From assembly GCA_035420085.1 (NCBI GenBank), contig DAOLUH010000007.1, positions 62,001 through 126,000 of the forward strand: a stretch of DNA of 64,000 nt, read 5' to 3'. The position numbers were made by a program, and so were the translations under genes. A model generated the notes under the pieces. It saw nothing but the letters and a program-made list of their open reading frames with translations, was not told the DNA's origin and did no database searches. Origin of the DNA: DSWT01 sp035420085 (GTDB lineage: Bacteria > Chloroflexota > Anaerolineae > B4-G1 > SLSP01). Positions 16,873 through 24,589 of the stretch are shown in pieces; position 1 is the stretch's first letter, and each line of letters starts with the position of its first letter.

Positions 16873-17516
16873 ATGAATAATCGAAACGATCAAGAATCTC
16901 TTGCCTGTAAGCCTGAATCTATAGCCAGCGATTACTTCAATCCGAATTGTGTTCTTCCATACGGCTTGACGGTAGACCATTTATGCCGAGCGATGGAGGA
17001 TTTTCTGGATTTCCTGGGATTCATAAACCAGCAGCTCCATATCAAAGGTATCCCCCGTCTCGAGAGTTTTTTGATGCCGGCTAATTTTAGTAGCATTGTC
17101 GGTGAGTTTATGAATATCAGTATCCCAAAGTATTGTTCAACCCTGGTAAAGAATCAGTATCACAACGGGCATCCAGATTTGATACCACGCGGGATGTTCC
17201 CTGATGATGCAGTTCAGCACGCAACTGAAGGTCTTGAGATCAAGGGCTCGCGGCACACTGGTGGTTGGCAAGGACACAATCCTGAAGATGTTTGTTGATG
17301 GTTTTTCATTTTGACAGCAATACTGCACATGATGAGCGCAAGGGAATACCACCAAAGCCGTTTTGCTTTGTGGGCGTATACACAGCGAGGCTCGAAAAAG
17401 CAGATTGGACTTTTTCGGGGCGCTCAGATACGAGCCGACGAACCATAACGGCCAGTGTAAACCAGCGCGGTGTCGAAAAAATGCGGGAGAACTGGGTCTA
17501 TCGCCTAGACCAGTGA
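16873..17516 (+). pseudogene. Putative type II restriction endonuclease, interrupted by a frameshift
   Basis: Two reading frames join into one protein of about 215 residues. The first (16873-17298) ends ...GHNPEDVC with TGA; the second continues in the next frame from about 17292 with LMVFHFDSN. Loss of one G in a TGG codon near 17290-17294 would explain the break. E-G-L-E-I-K-G-S-R downstream of H-P-D-L fits a PD-(D/E)xK nuclease core. It is convergent with, and overlaps by 12 bases, a DNA methyltransferase gene, which supports a restriction-modification partner. The region is visibly more AT-rich than its neighbours. Real inactivation and sequencing error are both possible. Confidence 0.55.
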
Positions 17517-18443
17517 GAAGCTCATTTGAGTTTCTTTGGTGGCTAGTCGCGCCAGTGCCGGAATGGCTTTCTGCGCTAGAAGATAGTATTCTTCATAACG
17601 CTCAATGCCGATGCCAGTATAGCCTATCGCTTCACATGCAGCTACGGTGGAGCCAGATCCCATAAATGGATCGACGACAATGCCTTCTCCAAGCGGCAAG
17701 GAAGCATAAACCAGTTGCCTCAAGAGGGATTGGGGTTTCAAACTTGGGTGATCGGCGATTTTTCGCTCGGCCTGCGAGGTGCGTTCACTTTCGATGACGT
17801 CTTCGAACGGATTGCCGTCTGGCTTACGGCGTAATCCGCCGGTACCGAATTCACGCAAACACTCGCTGACTTTCATTCCGTTGGGTAGAGGTTTACGAAA
17901 AATACCCCAGGGTTCATGGCAACTACGTGGCATTGTGCAAACGTTGGCGAATTCCTGTTCCGCGTTTTTAGGCCTGTCGCCGCCGCGTAAGGTTCTTACC
18001 AACCGGATAACCTGTCCACGATATTCAAAACCAGCAGTGGTAATGGCAGTAAATACCATTTGGGATAGGAGTGCGTTTGAGGCGAGAAAAATGTGTCCAC
18101 CTGGACAGAGAATTCTGAGGGCTGACTTAGCCCAGGTGATAAAATAATCTTCGATCCGCGACAGGTCCGTTTGCGTAAACGCAGTAAAACGCGGTAGTGG
18201 CGAGCGTTCATGACCGTCAAACGATGGTGGGATACGCCAAAGTCCCCCATTGCCATTCGCCCGTTTTTCTAGCTGATCGAAATCGTATTCTTTGACGCCG
18301 TAGGGTGGGTCTGTTACGATAGCATGGATGCTGGCTTCTGGCGCGCGTGTCATCCATTCGAAGCAGTCGGTGAGCACAATGAGCGACTTCTCAAAAAAGT
18401 GGTGCTTGTATGCAAAGGCATAGGGTGACAGCGCTGTGTTCAT
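17505..18443 (-). CDS. DNA N4-cytosine/N6-adenine methyltransferase (type II, beta-class order)
   Basis: A 312-residue methyltransferase. The catalytic D45-P-P-Y-G motif lies near the N-terminus and the AdoMet-binding D-P-F-M-G-S-G-S-T motif near residue 265, the order typical of beta-class amino-methyltransferases. S-L-K-P-Q and the variable central region may provide target recognition; the recognised sequence is unknown. Its ATG overlaps the end of the Phd-type gene by 4 bases (ATGA), so the two are co-translated. It is convergent with the frameshifted nuclease gene. Confidence 0.85.
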   Translation of the reverse strand: MNTALSPYAFAYKHHFFEKSLIVLTDCFEWMTRAPEASIHAIVTDPPYGVKEYDFDQLEKRANGNGGLWRIPPSFDGHERSPLPRFTAFTQTDLSRIEDYFITWAKSALRILCPGGHIFLASNALLSQMVFTAITTAGFEYRGQVIRLVRTLRGGDRPKNAEQEFANVCTMPRSCHEPWGIFRKPLPNGMKVSECLREFGTGGLRRKPDGNPFEDVIESERTSQAERKIADHPSLKPQSLLRQLVYASLPLGEGIVVDPFMGSGSTVAACEAIGYTGIGIERYEEYYLLAQKAIPALARLATKETQMSFSLV

Positions 18444-18685
18444 TCTTCTTCGTGTACAATTTCGCCCAATTCATAAATTGGCGTCAGGTCACGGATGACG
18501 TTGATGAGCTTATGTTGTTCCGGTTGATTGGCGAGCAGTTGTTCGAAGTCGGTTAAGCTGAGAATGATGACTTGTGGCAGATTCCGTCGTTTGACAACAT
18601 AGCGCGTATTGTTTAGGATGACATCAGTCAGAATACGACCAAAGTTGTTTTGCGCCTCCGTCGAGGCGATAGCTTTCGTTGTCAT
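18440..18685 (-). CDS. Phd/YefM-family antitoxin-like protein
   Basis: An 81-residue protein. The N-terminal I-A-S-T-E-A-Q-N-N-F-G-R-I-L segment and V-V-K-R-R-N-L-P-Q-V-I-I strand match the DNA-binding half of Phd/YefM antitoxins. ATG 18685 has AAAGGAA upstream. No toxin gene follows; instead the stop overlaps the methyltransferase start. Phd proteins repress their own promoters, so it may act here as a controller of the restriction-modification locus. That role is inferred only from gene order. Confidence 0.7.
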   Translation of the reverse strand: MTTKAIASTEAQNNFGRILTDVILNNTRYVVKRRNLPQVIILSLTDFEQLLANQPEQHKLINVIRDLTPIYELGEIVHEEE

Positions 18686-18719
18686 AAGTGATTCCTTTGA
18701 ATTAGCTGAATTAGCTAAC

Positions 18720-18747
18720 ATTGTAGAATATAGCTACAAATTGTCAA
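18720..18747 (-). promoter_or_regulatory. Promoter and candidate operator of the Phd-methyltransferase operon
   Basis: On the minus strand: TTGACA (18747-18742), 16-base spacer, TACAAT (18725-18720). Directly downstream is a direct repeat of AGCTAATTC, plus TAGCTA elements, a plausible Phd binding site. Confidence 0.6.
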
Positions 18748-18764
18748 ATGAAGTGAGGTGAAGT

Positions 18765-20276
18765 GTGCCGAAAAAAACAATCCTCGTTATCGGCGCGGGT
18801 ATGGCGGGGCTTGCGGCCGGCTGTTACGCGCAGATGAACGGCTATCGCTCGCAAGTCTTCGAGCTGCACACGATTCCGGGCGGGCTGTGTACGTCCTGGC
18901 GGAGAAAGGGCTACGTCTTCGATGGCAGCATCCGCTATCTCAGCGGGGTTGACCCCCAGACCAAAATCCACCAACTGTGGGAGGAGCTTGGACTGCTGGA
19001 AGGCCGCGAATTCCACTTCTACGATGCGTTCAGCCGTTTCGAAGGCGACGATGGGCGTGCCTTTACCCTGTACACGGACATTGACCGGCTTGAGCAGCAC
19101 ATGCTGGCGCTTTCTCCTGAGGACGGGAGCACAATCCGCGAGTTCACGAAGGCTATCCGCCAGTTCAGAAAGATGGAACTGCCGGTTGATCTGACGCCCT
19201 CCGATCCTGTAGAATCCCTGGAATTGGGGCAAAGCATGTTGCCGGTGCTGGCGCCGGCCCTGCGTTGGGCCACTGCGACCGTGCGCAAGTACGCGGAACG
19301 CTTCAAAGACCCGCTCTTGCGGACGGCGCTGCCGGCGTTTTTCCAATTCGCGCCGCCCGATTTCCCGATGATGCTGCTGTTATCTACCCTCGCCATGATG
19401 AACGACCGCGAGGCCGGGTATCCCATCGGCGGATCGCGGCGCTTCGCGGAGGATTTGGCGAAGCGCTACCTGGCCCTCGGCGGCGACATCTGCTACAAAT
19501 CGCGGGTGACGAGCATCCTCGTCGAGAACGACCGCGCGGTGGGTGTCCGTCTGGCCGATGGCAGTGAGCATCGCGCGGACATCGTCATCTCGGCGGCGGA
19601 TGGGCACAGCACGATCTTCGATCTTCTGGGCGGGCACTACCTGGATAACAAAGTCCGTTCGTATTACCGCGATATGACGGTGGCGAAATCTGTTCTCCAA
19701 ATTTCGCTGGGCGTGAACAGAGACTTCTCCGCCGAATGTCCGTCGATTAATTTTCCGCTGCCACAACCGGTTTATCTGGGCAACGTGCGACACGAGCGGC
19801 TGGTGGTCAAGCATTACGGCTTCGATCCAACGATGGCGCCGCCGGGCAAGTCCGTCTTGAGCGTGTGGTGTGAGGCGGACTACGACTACTGGAAGAGCAT
19901 GCGCGCGCATCCCCGCCACTACCGCGCCGCCAAAGACCTGGTCGCGCAGCAGGTCATCATCGCACTGGACGAACGTTTTCCCGGCCTGAGCGACGCTATC
20001 GAAGTGGTAGACGTGGCGACGCCTGTGACCTACGAACGCTATACCGCCAACTGGCGCGGCGCGTTCGCTGGCTGGGCGCTCACCACGCGCAAGATGAGCA
20101 TGATGATGGGCGGTGGGATGAAGAAAACCCTCCCCGGCCTGGACGCCTTCTACATGATCGGGCAGTGGGTGGAACCGGGCGGCAACGTCGAGCTGTCCGT
20201 CGCTTCTGGGCGGGATGTGGTGAAGGATATCTGCACGGCGGGAGGAAAGCCGTTTGCGACCGTGCATGATGCATAA
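18765..20276 (+). CDS. FAD-dependent oxidoreductase, phytoene desaturase-like
   Basis: A 503-residue protein starting with GTG after a GAGGTGA element. The N-terminal G-A-G-M-A-G-L motif is the FAD-binding Rossmann loop, and E-L-H-T-I-P-G-G-L-C fits the following acidic end and second glycine stretch of the CrtI/carotenoid isomerase group. A C-terminal G-Q-W-V-E-P-G-G motif matches the second FAD contact. Stand-alone members of this group have diverse lipid or polyketide substrates; no other carotenoid gene is visible, so carotenoid synthesis is not claimed. Confidence 0.75.
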   Translation: MPKKTILVIGAGMAGLAAGCYAQMNGYRSQVFELHTIPGGLCTSWRRKGYVFDGSIRYLSGVDPQTKIHQLWEELGLLEGREFHFYDAFSRFEGDDGRAFTLYTDIDRLEQHMLALSPEDGSTIREFTKAIRQFRKMELPVDLTPSDPVESLELGQSMLPVLAPALRWATATVRKYAERFKDPLLRTALPAFFQFAPPDFPMMLLLSTLAMMNDREAGYPIGGSRRFAEDLAKRYLALGGDICYKSRVTSILVENDRAVGVRLADGSEHRADIVISAADGHSTIFDLLGGHYLDNKVRSYYRDMTVAKSVLQISLGVNRDFSAECPSINFPLPQPVYLGNVRHERLVVKHYGFDPTMAPPGKSVLSVWCEADYDYWKSMRAHPRHYRAAKDLVAQQVIIALDERFPGLSDAIEVVDVATPVTYERYTANWRGAFAGWALTTRKMSMMMGGGMKKTLPGLDAFYMIGQWVEPGGNVELSVASGRDVVKDICTAGGKPFATVHDA

Positions 20277-20295
20277 ACGAGGAGGTCATACAAGC

Positions 20296-21852
20296 GTGAT
20301 AGACAAGCAAATATCGCAACAAACTGAGGATAATCGTCCGGCCGTTCACCCGCAGCCCTGGTATTGGCAGCCCAACCTGATCGTCTTTATCTCCAGCGGC
20401 TGCATTATGATTTTGGAATTGGTCGCCGGGCGCATCATCGCGCCGAGCGTCGGCGTGTCGCTCTACACGTGGACGAGCGTGATTGGCGTGATCCTGGCCG
20501 GCATCAGCCTGGGCAACTACATCGGCGGGCGCCTGGCGGACCGGTGGGCGTCGCCCCGGTTACTTGGCTTGATGTTCTTCCTGGCCGGGCTGACGGCGTT
20601 GGGCATCCTGGTGATTGATCAGCTTAACCCTATGGATCATGTCGCCTGGCCGCTCATCCTGGAAATTCTGGCGCTCATCGCTGTCCTCTTTTTGCTCCCC
20701 TGCTCAATTCTGGGCACAGTTTCGCCGATTGTTGTCAAGCTGGCTATGCGCGATCTGGCGCGTGCGGGGCGCACGGTGGGACAAATTTATGCCTTCGGTA
20801 CGGTGGGCAGCATCGTGGGGACATTCCTTACCGGGTTCTGGCTCATTGCGCAGTTTGGCACGTACATGATTGTGGTTGGGGTGTCCATTGTCTTGCTGTG
20901 CCTGGGCTTACTCTTTCTCCTGGGCCGTCGTTGGTGGGGCGCGGCGCTGGTGTTACCGCTGTTAATCGGTGGCGCGCTATGGGCAGAGCAACGCGGTTGG
21001 CTTGCCGGACCCTGCATGTACGAAACCAACTATTTCTGCATCAAAGTGAAAGAAGAAGAGCGCGAAGGTGAAATCGTACGCACACTGATTCTTGATCGCC
21101 TTGTCCATAGTTACACATCCCTGGATAACCCGACGAAGCTGGTGTATGGCTACGAAAGGGTTTACGCTGAACTGACGGCGCATCAGGCGGCGCGCCACGA
21201 CGCGCTGCGCGCGTTGTTCATCGGTGGGGGTGGGTACACGTTTCCCAAGTATATGGAACTGCTGTATCCCGATAGCACTCTCGACGTGATCGAAATTGAT
21301 CCCGGCGTGACACGGGTGGCGTACTGGCATCTGGGACTCTCGCCCGATACACATATTACCAGTTACAATGAGGACGCGCGGATGTTCCTGCAGCGCGAGC
21401 CGACCGAGCGTTACGATTTGATTATGGGCGACGCTTTCAACGACTTTTCCGTTCCCTATCACCTCACGACGCAAGGGTTCAATGAGCGCGTCCACGCCTG
21501 GTTAGAACCAGATGGTCTCTACATGGTGAACATCATTGATGGCGCTTATGGACGTTTCCTGCGCGCCTACGTTCATACTTTGCGGCAGACATTCGCGCAC
21601 GTCTACGTCGCGCCGACGAACGCAGAGTGGCGTGAGGCCAGCCGCAACACCATCGTTATCGTCGGTACGGATACGCCGCTGGACTTGAACGCCTTTGCGG
21701 CGGATTCCCTCTGGCGGCAGTGGCTCTTGCCCGCCGAGGAAGTGGATGCGCTCCTGGCGGAAGATGCGCCCGTGCTGCTCACCGACCGCTACGCTCCCGT
21801 CGAGCAAATGCTGGCCCCCGTCTTCCTCGGCAAAGGTCCGGCAGAAAATTAG
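20296..21852 (+). CDS. Fused membrane domain and spermidine-synthase-like protein
   Basis: A 518-residue protein. GGAGG at 20281-20285 selects the GTG at 20296 (10-base spacing); in-frame ATGs at 20266-20269 overlap the previous gene. About six or seven transmembrane helices (residues 18-240) precede a Rossmann methyltransferase-like domain of the spermidine synthase type: G-G-G-G-Y-T-F-P loop, V-I-E-I-D-P acidic strand end, and D-A-F-N-D. Fusions of this kind are common in environmental bacteria and rarely shown to make polyamines. It may modify lipid-linked or secreted substrates. Confidence 0.75.
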   Translation: MIDKQISQQTEDNRPAVHPQPWYWQPNLIVFISSGCIMILELVAGRIIAPSVGVSLYTWTSVIGVILAGISLGNYIGGRLADRWASPRLLGLMFFLAGLTALGILVIDQLNPMDHVAWPLILEILALIAVLFLLPCSILGTVSPIVVKLAMRDLARAGRTVGQIYAFGTVGSIVGTFLTGFWLIAQFGTYMIVVGVSIVLLCLGLLFLLGRRWWGAALVLPLLIGGALWAEQRGWLAGPCMYETNYFCIKVKEEEREGEIVRTLILDRLVHSYTSLDNPTKLVYGYERVYAELTAHQAARHDALRALFIGGGGYTFPKYMELLYPDSTLDVIEIDPGVTRVAYWHLGLSPDTHITSYNEDARMFLQREPTERYDLIMGDAFNDFSVPYHLTTQGFNERVHAWLEPDGLYMVNIIDGAYGRFLRAYVHTLRQTFAHVYVAPTNAEWREASRNTIVIVGTDTPLDLNAFAADSLWRQWLLPAEEVDALLAEDAPVLLTDRYAPVEQMLAPVFLGKGPAEN

Positions 21853-21886
21853 AAGCGACAAACAAAACGTTTTAGGAGACTTGAAC

Positions 21887-23053
21887 ATGATGCGTGATAT
21901 GTGGCAATCGGAAATACGTGAATTCAAGGATGAAAAGACCGGACGCACAATCCGGCAACTGACAAGCCTGGGCAACAATGTCCACTTGTACTTTACGGAG
22001 AACTCGTTTGACAGCGTCAAGAACGAGATCATTTTTGTGTCGGACCGCGCGTCGGGTGAGGACAAGCGCCCGGAAGACTCGCCACGCTACAACATCTTCC
22101 GCATGGATTTGGGCACGGGCCTCATCACGCAGTTGACTGACGAGCCGCGCTCTGTCGGCGGCGTGACCAAGACGCCGGACAGCGCGCTCATCGTGTACAC
22201 GGTCGGTAACCAAATCAAACTGTTCGATACGGCGACCGGTGCGATCACCGTTATCTACGAAGAAACCGGCCACTTCAGTGTGGGCGCGCCGTCCATAGCG
22301 GCCAACCGGCGCTACATCGCCTTCACCCGCAACGAGAAGGTAGAGGCTCCACGTGGGCCGAACTACACCGGCTTCAAGGAGAGTTTCTACCGCATCAAGG
22401 ATGGGCGGGTGACATTGGCCTATCTGAACGGCGGTGGCGCGTTCGATGTCTACAAAGACACCCACTGGCTCGGTCATTTCCAGTTTTGCCCCGACGACAG
22501 CACACTGGCGACCTTCTGCCACGAAGGGCCGTGGAACCTGGTCACGCAGCGGATATGGATTCTCGATTTCGTCTCACGGGAGGCGAAACCGTGCTATCGC
22601 CAGGAAGAGTATGACTCCATTGGACACGAGTTCTGGACGCAGGATTCGTACATTTTCTTCGATGATCGCGGCCCAGGCCACGATGGCACGATCACATCCA
22701 GCCGTACCCAGGCTGTGGCGACCGAGGTGCCGGTCAACGCTAACGCGATGATCCCCTTCGTCGGGCTGGCCGACCGCTACGGCAACATCGTCCGCCGCGT
22801 GGAGATGCCCTTCTACTGTAACCATTATCACGCCAACCCCGATAACACCATTCTGGTCGGCGACGACGTGGATGACCTGGTGCTGATTGACATCTCCGGA
22901 GATGCAGCGAAACTCACTGTACTGTGTCATCACAAAACATCCTGGCACACCCAGAGCAGCCATTGTCATCCCACGTGGAGTTGGGATGGCAGTCGCATCC
23001 TCTACGCCTCCGACTTTGGCGGCAAGGTGAACATCTACCTGGTGGAGCTGTAG
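21887..23053 (+). CDS. Oligogalacturonate lyase family protein (PL22), copy 2
   Basis: A 388-residue propeller protein paralogous to 7618-8781. It shares T-F-C-H-E-G-P-W and the metal motif Q-S-S-H-C-H-P (Gln and two His), with a candidate third His in C-N-H-Y-H. The two copies differ throughout the blades, so they probably act on different unsaturated oligouronides. AGGAG lies 8 bases before the first of two adjacent ATGs. The gene is followed by the IolB-type isomerase, a sensible partner for handling keto-deoxyuronate or related products. Confidence 0.8.
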   Translation: MMRDMWQSEIREFKDEKTGRTIRQLTSLGNNVHLYFTENSFDSVKNEIIFVSDRASGEDKRPEDSPRYNIFRMDLGTGLITQLTDEPRSVGGVTKTPDSALIVYTVGNQIKLFDTATGAITVIYEETGHFSVGAPSIAANRRYIAFTRNEKVEAPRGPNYTGFKESFYRIKDGRVTLAYLNGGGAFDVYKDTHWLGHFQFCPDDSTLATFCHEGPWNLVTQRIWILDFVSREAKPCYRQEEYDSIGHEFWTQDSYIFFDDRGPGHDGTITSSRTQAVATEVPVNANAMIPFVGLADRYGNIVRRVEMPFYCNHYHANPDNTILVGDDVDDLVLIDISGDAAKLTVLCHHKTSWHTQSSHCHPTWSWDGSRILYASDFGGKVNIYLVEL

Positions 23054-23073
23054 CGAATTGCGAGTTGCGAGTT
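23053..23073. repeat. Heptad tandem repeat (GCGAGTT type)
   Basis: Three copies of GCGAATT/GCGAGTT directly after the stop codon of the second PL22 gene. Confidence 0.7.
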
Positions 23074-23095
23074 AAGACTTGCAAGTTATGAACTG

Positions 23096-23138
23096 CTCAC
23101 CACTCACAATCCACAACCCACAACCCATAACCCAAAAC
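23096..23138. repeat. Short tandem repeat (CACAACC type)
   Basis: Units of 7-8 bases (ACAATCC, ACAACCC, ATAACCC) ending just before the IolB Shine-Dalgarno sequence. Confidence 0.65.
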
Positions 23139-23150
23139 AAGGAGACCGAA

Positions 23151-23969
23151 ATGAAATACTTTGCCTCTGTGGAAAACAGCATCGGACTGAATCGTGTGCC
23201 CTACAATCCGTGCGAACTGTTGGGCTTTGAGCTGCTGAATCTTGCGGCGGGCGGGGTCTTCGACGGCGAGACCGGCGACCGTGAGGTGCTGGCGGTGATC
23301 CTCGGCGGGAAGGCCACGTTCGAGGTGAACGGCGCACGCTTTGAAAAGGTTGGCGGGCGTCCTAACGTCTTCAACGGGAAGCCGCACTCGGTCTACATGC
23401 CTTGCAGAGCGCACTATACCATCGCGGCGGAAGGCGCGGTCTCCATTGCACTGACCAGCGCGCCGAGTGACTTGAATGTCGCGCCCTATGTCATCGGGCC
23501 GGAGCGCGTCACCAATGGCGTATGGGGCGCGGCGAACTTCAAGCGCTACTTCCACCAGATTCTCACGCTGGCGGGACAGCCCGACCTGCCCGCGCAGCGG
23601 CTCATCGTCGGCGAGACGTTCACGCCGAGCGGCAACTGGAGCACCTTCCCACCGCATAAGCACGAGGTGGACGATCTGCCCCGCGAAGCCGACCACGAGG
23701 AGGACTACTTCTTCAAGGTCAATCCGCCCGACGGCTTCGGCATCTGCCGCTATTACAATGCCGACGGCGTGGAAGAAAACTTCACCGTGCGCGACAACAC
23801 CATCCTCATGGCCCCGCACGGCTACCACACCGTTGTCAGCGCGCCGGGCTACATGACCTACTACCTGTGGTTCCTCGCCGGGGAGCACCGCATCCAGGCC
23901 ACGGCGGACGATCCAACGTTGGCGTGGGTCAGCCGCACTGTGGCGATGCTGAAAGAATTAGGCGCGTAG
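23151..23969 (+). CDS. iolB: 5-deoxy-glucuronate isomerase family protein (IolB/KduI superfamily)
   Basis: A 272-residue double-cupin isomerase, the usual IolB length. F-P-P-H-K-H-E-V-D-D carries the His ligands of the metal, E-E-D-Y-F-F-K follows, and P-H-G-Y-H-T-V supplies the later His. IolB isomerises 5-deoxy-glucuronate in inositol catabolism; its relative KduI isomerises 5-keto-4-deoxyuronate from pectin. Residue pattern favours IolB, but no other inositol gene is present and a PL22 lyase is directly upstream, so a KduI-like role deserves testing. AAGGAG precedes the ATG. Confidence 0.8.
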   Translation: MKYFASVENSIGLNRVPYNPCELLGFELLNLAAGGVFDGETGDREVLAVILGGKATFEVNGARFEKVGGRPNVFNGKPHSVYMPCRAHYTIAAEGAVSIALTSAPSDLNVAPYVIGPERVTNGVWGAANFKRYFHQILTLAGQPDLPAQRLIVGETFTPSGNWSTFPPHKHEVDDLPREADHEEDYFFKVNPPDGFGICRYYNADGVEENFTVRDNTILMAPHGYHTVVSAPGYMTYYLWFLAGEHRIQATADDPTLAWVSRTVAMLKELGA

Positions 23970-24010
23970 TAAAGAAACTACGAGAAAAAAGCGCTGCTTG
24001 ATCTCGTCAA

Positions 24011-24175
24011 TCAAAACGAGAAGATTCGGAGCGGTAAAACTGAGTGTAGTTCACCTTTCAACACGCCTTCGTAAGGCCCGACTGTGTATAATCGCAGAGT
24101 GTTTTTCTGAATAATCGGATAGCGCGCGGGCAAGGCATAGATGAATTGAGCGTAACCCTCGATAGAGTCTAGCAT
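24011..24175 (-). CDS. TumE-like toxin remnant (54 codons)
   Basis: A short frame beginning 6 bases after the upstream small gene, with the sequence start M-L-D-S-I-E-G-Y and an L-P-A-R-Y-P...T-L-R-L-Y-T...L-K-G-E-L pattern like the N-terminal half of TumE/DUF6516-type toxins. Intact relatives are about twice as long, and a stop follows L-R-I-F-S-F, so this copy looks truncated by a frameshift. The family call is by pattern and tentative. Confidence 0.4.
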   Translation of the reverse strand: MLDSIEGYAQFIYALPARYPIIQKNTLRLYTVGPYEGVLKGELHSVLPLRIFSF

Positions 24176-24181
24176 GGCTTA

Positions 24182-24487
24182 TTACATCGCCATCTGCGGA
24201 GACAGACGTAGCTTGCCGCTTTCAGACGTTTTGAGCAGGCGTTGCACGGTTTTATGGCTGGCCTGTCGCAAAGCTTGTTCACGAGCCAGTTTGGTTTCAT
24301 ACAAGCCGGCCCACAAACAAAAATCTTCGGTCTGCTCCACCTCGCCGTCGTCCAATTTGCCCTGCGAAAAGAGCGTGTAAAAGTCTTCGGAGGCAAGGGT
24401 ATAGGCGCGTTCATAGCTATATAGCTCCTGCGTCAAAGCCAGGAGACTATCTAATAATTCAGGTATGGAGAGCTGCCGTGTCGTCAT
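24182..24487 (-). CDS. Small helical protein, probable antitoxin partner
   Basis: A 101-residue, helix-rich, acidic protein without transmembrane segments. An AAAGGAG element sits 5 bases before the ATG, and a good minus-strand promoter lies upstream. The next gene, 6 bases downstream, is the short TumE-like frame, so this is probably the antitoxin of that pair. The C-terminal third (K-T-V-Q-R-L-L-K) is basic. No family name can be assigned securely. Confidence 0.5.
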   Translation of the reverse strand: MTTRQLSIPELLDSLLALTQELYSYERAYTLASEDFYTLFSQGKLDDGEVEQTEDFCLWAGLYETKLAREQALRQASHKTVQRLLKTSESGKLRLSPQMAM

Positions 24488-24530
24488 CTTTTTCTCCTTT
24501 TGCGCAAGAATGGCGCTGTGGGATAACTAC

Positions 24531-24558
24531 ATTATAATCCTGACTTGAGCGGTTGCAA
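24531..24558 (-). promoter_or_regulatory. Promoter of the small TA-like pair
   Basis: On the minus strand: TTGCAA (24558-24553), 16-base spacer, TATAAT (24536-24531). Confidence 0.55.
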
Positions 24559-24589
24559 TGTTTATGCCATTGAGATGAGGTATCCGCCG

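Noticed and set aside
18440..18685. Complete Phd-Doc toxin-antitoxin module
   Set aside because: No Doc or RelE-like toxin gene on either side; the overlapping downstream gene is a DNA methyltransferase.
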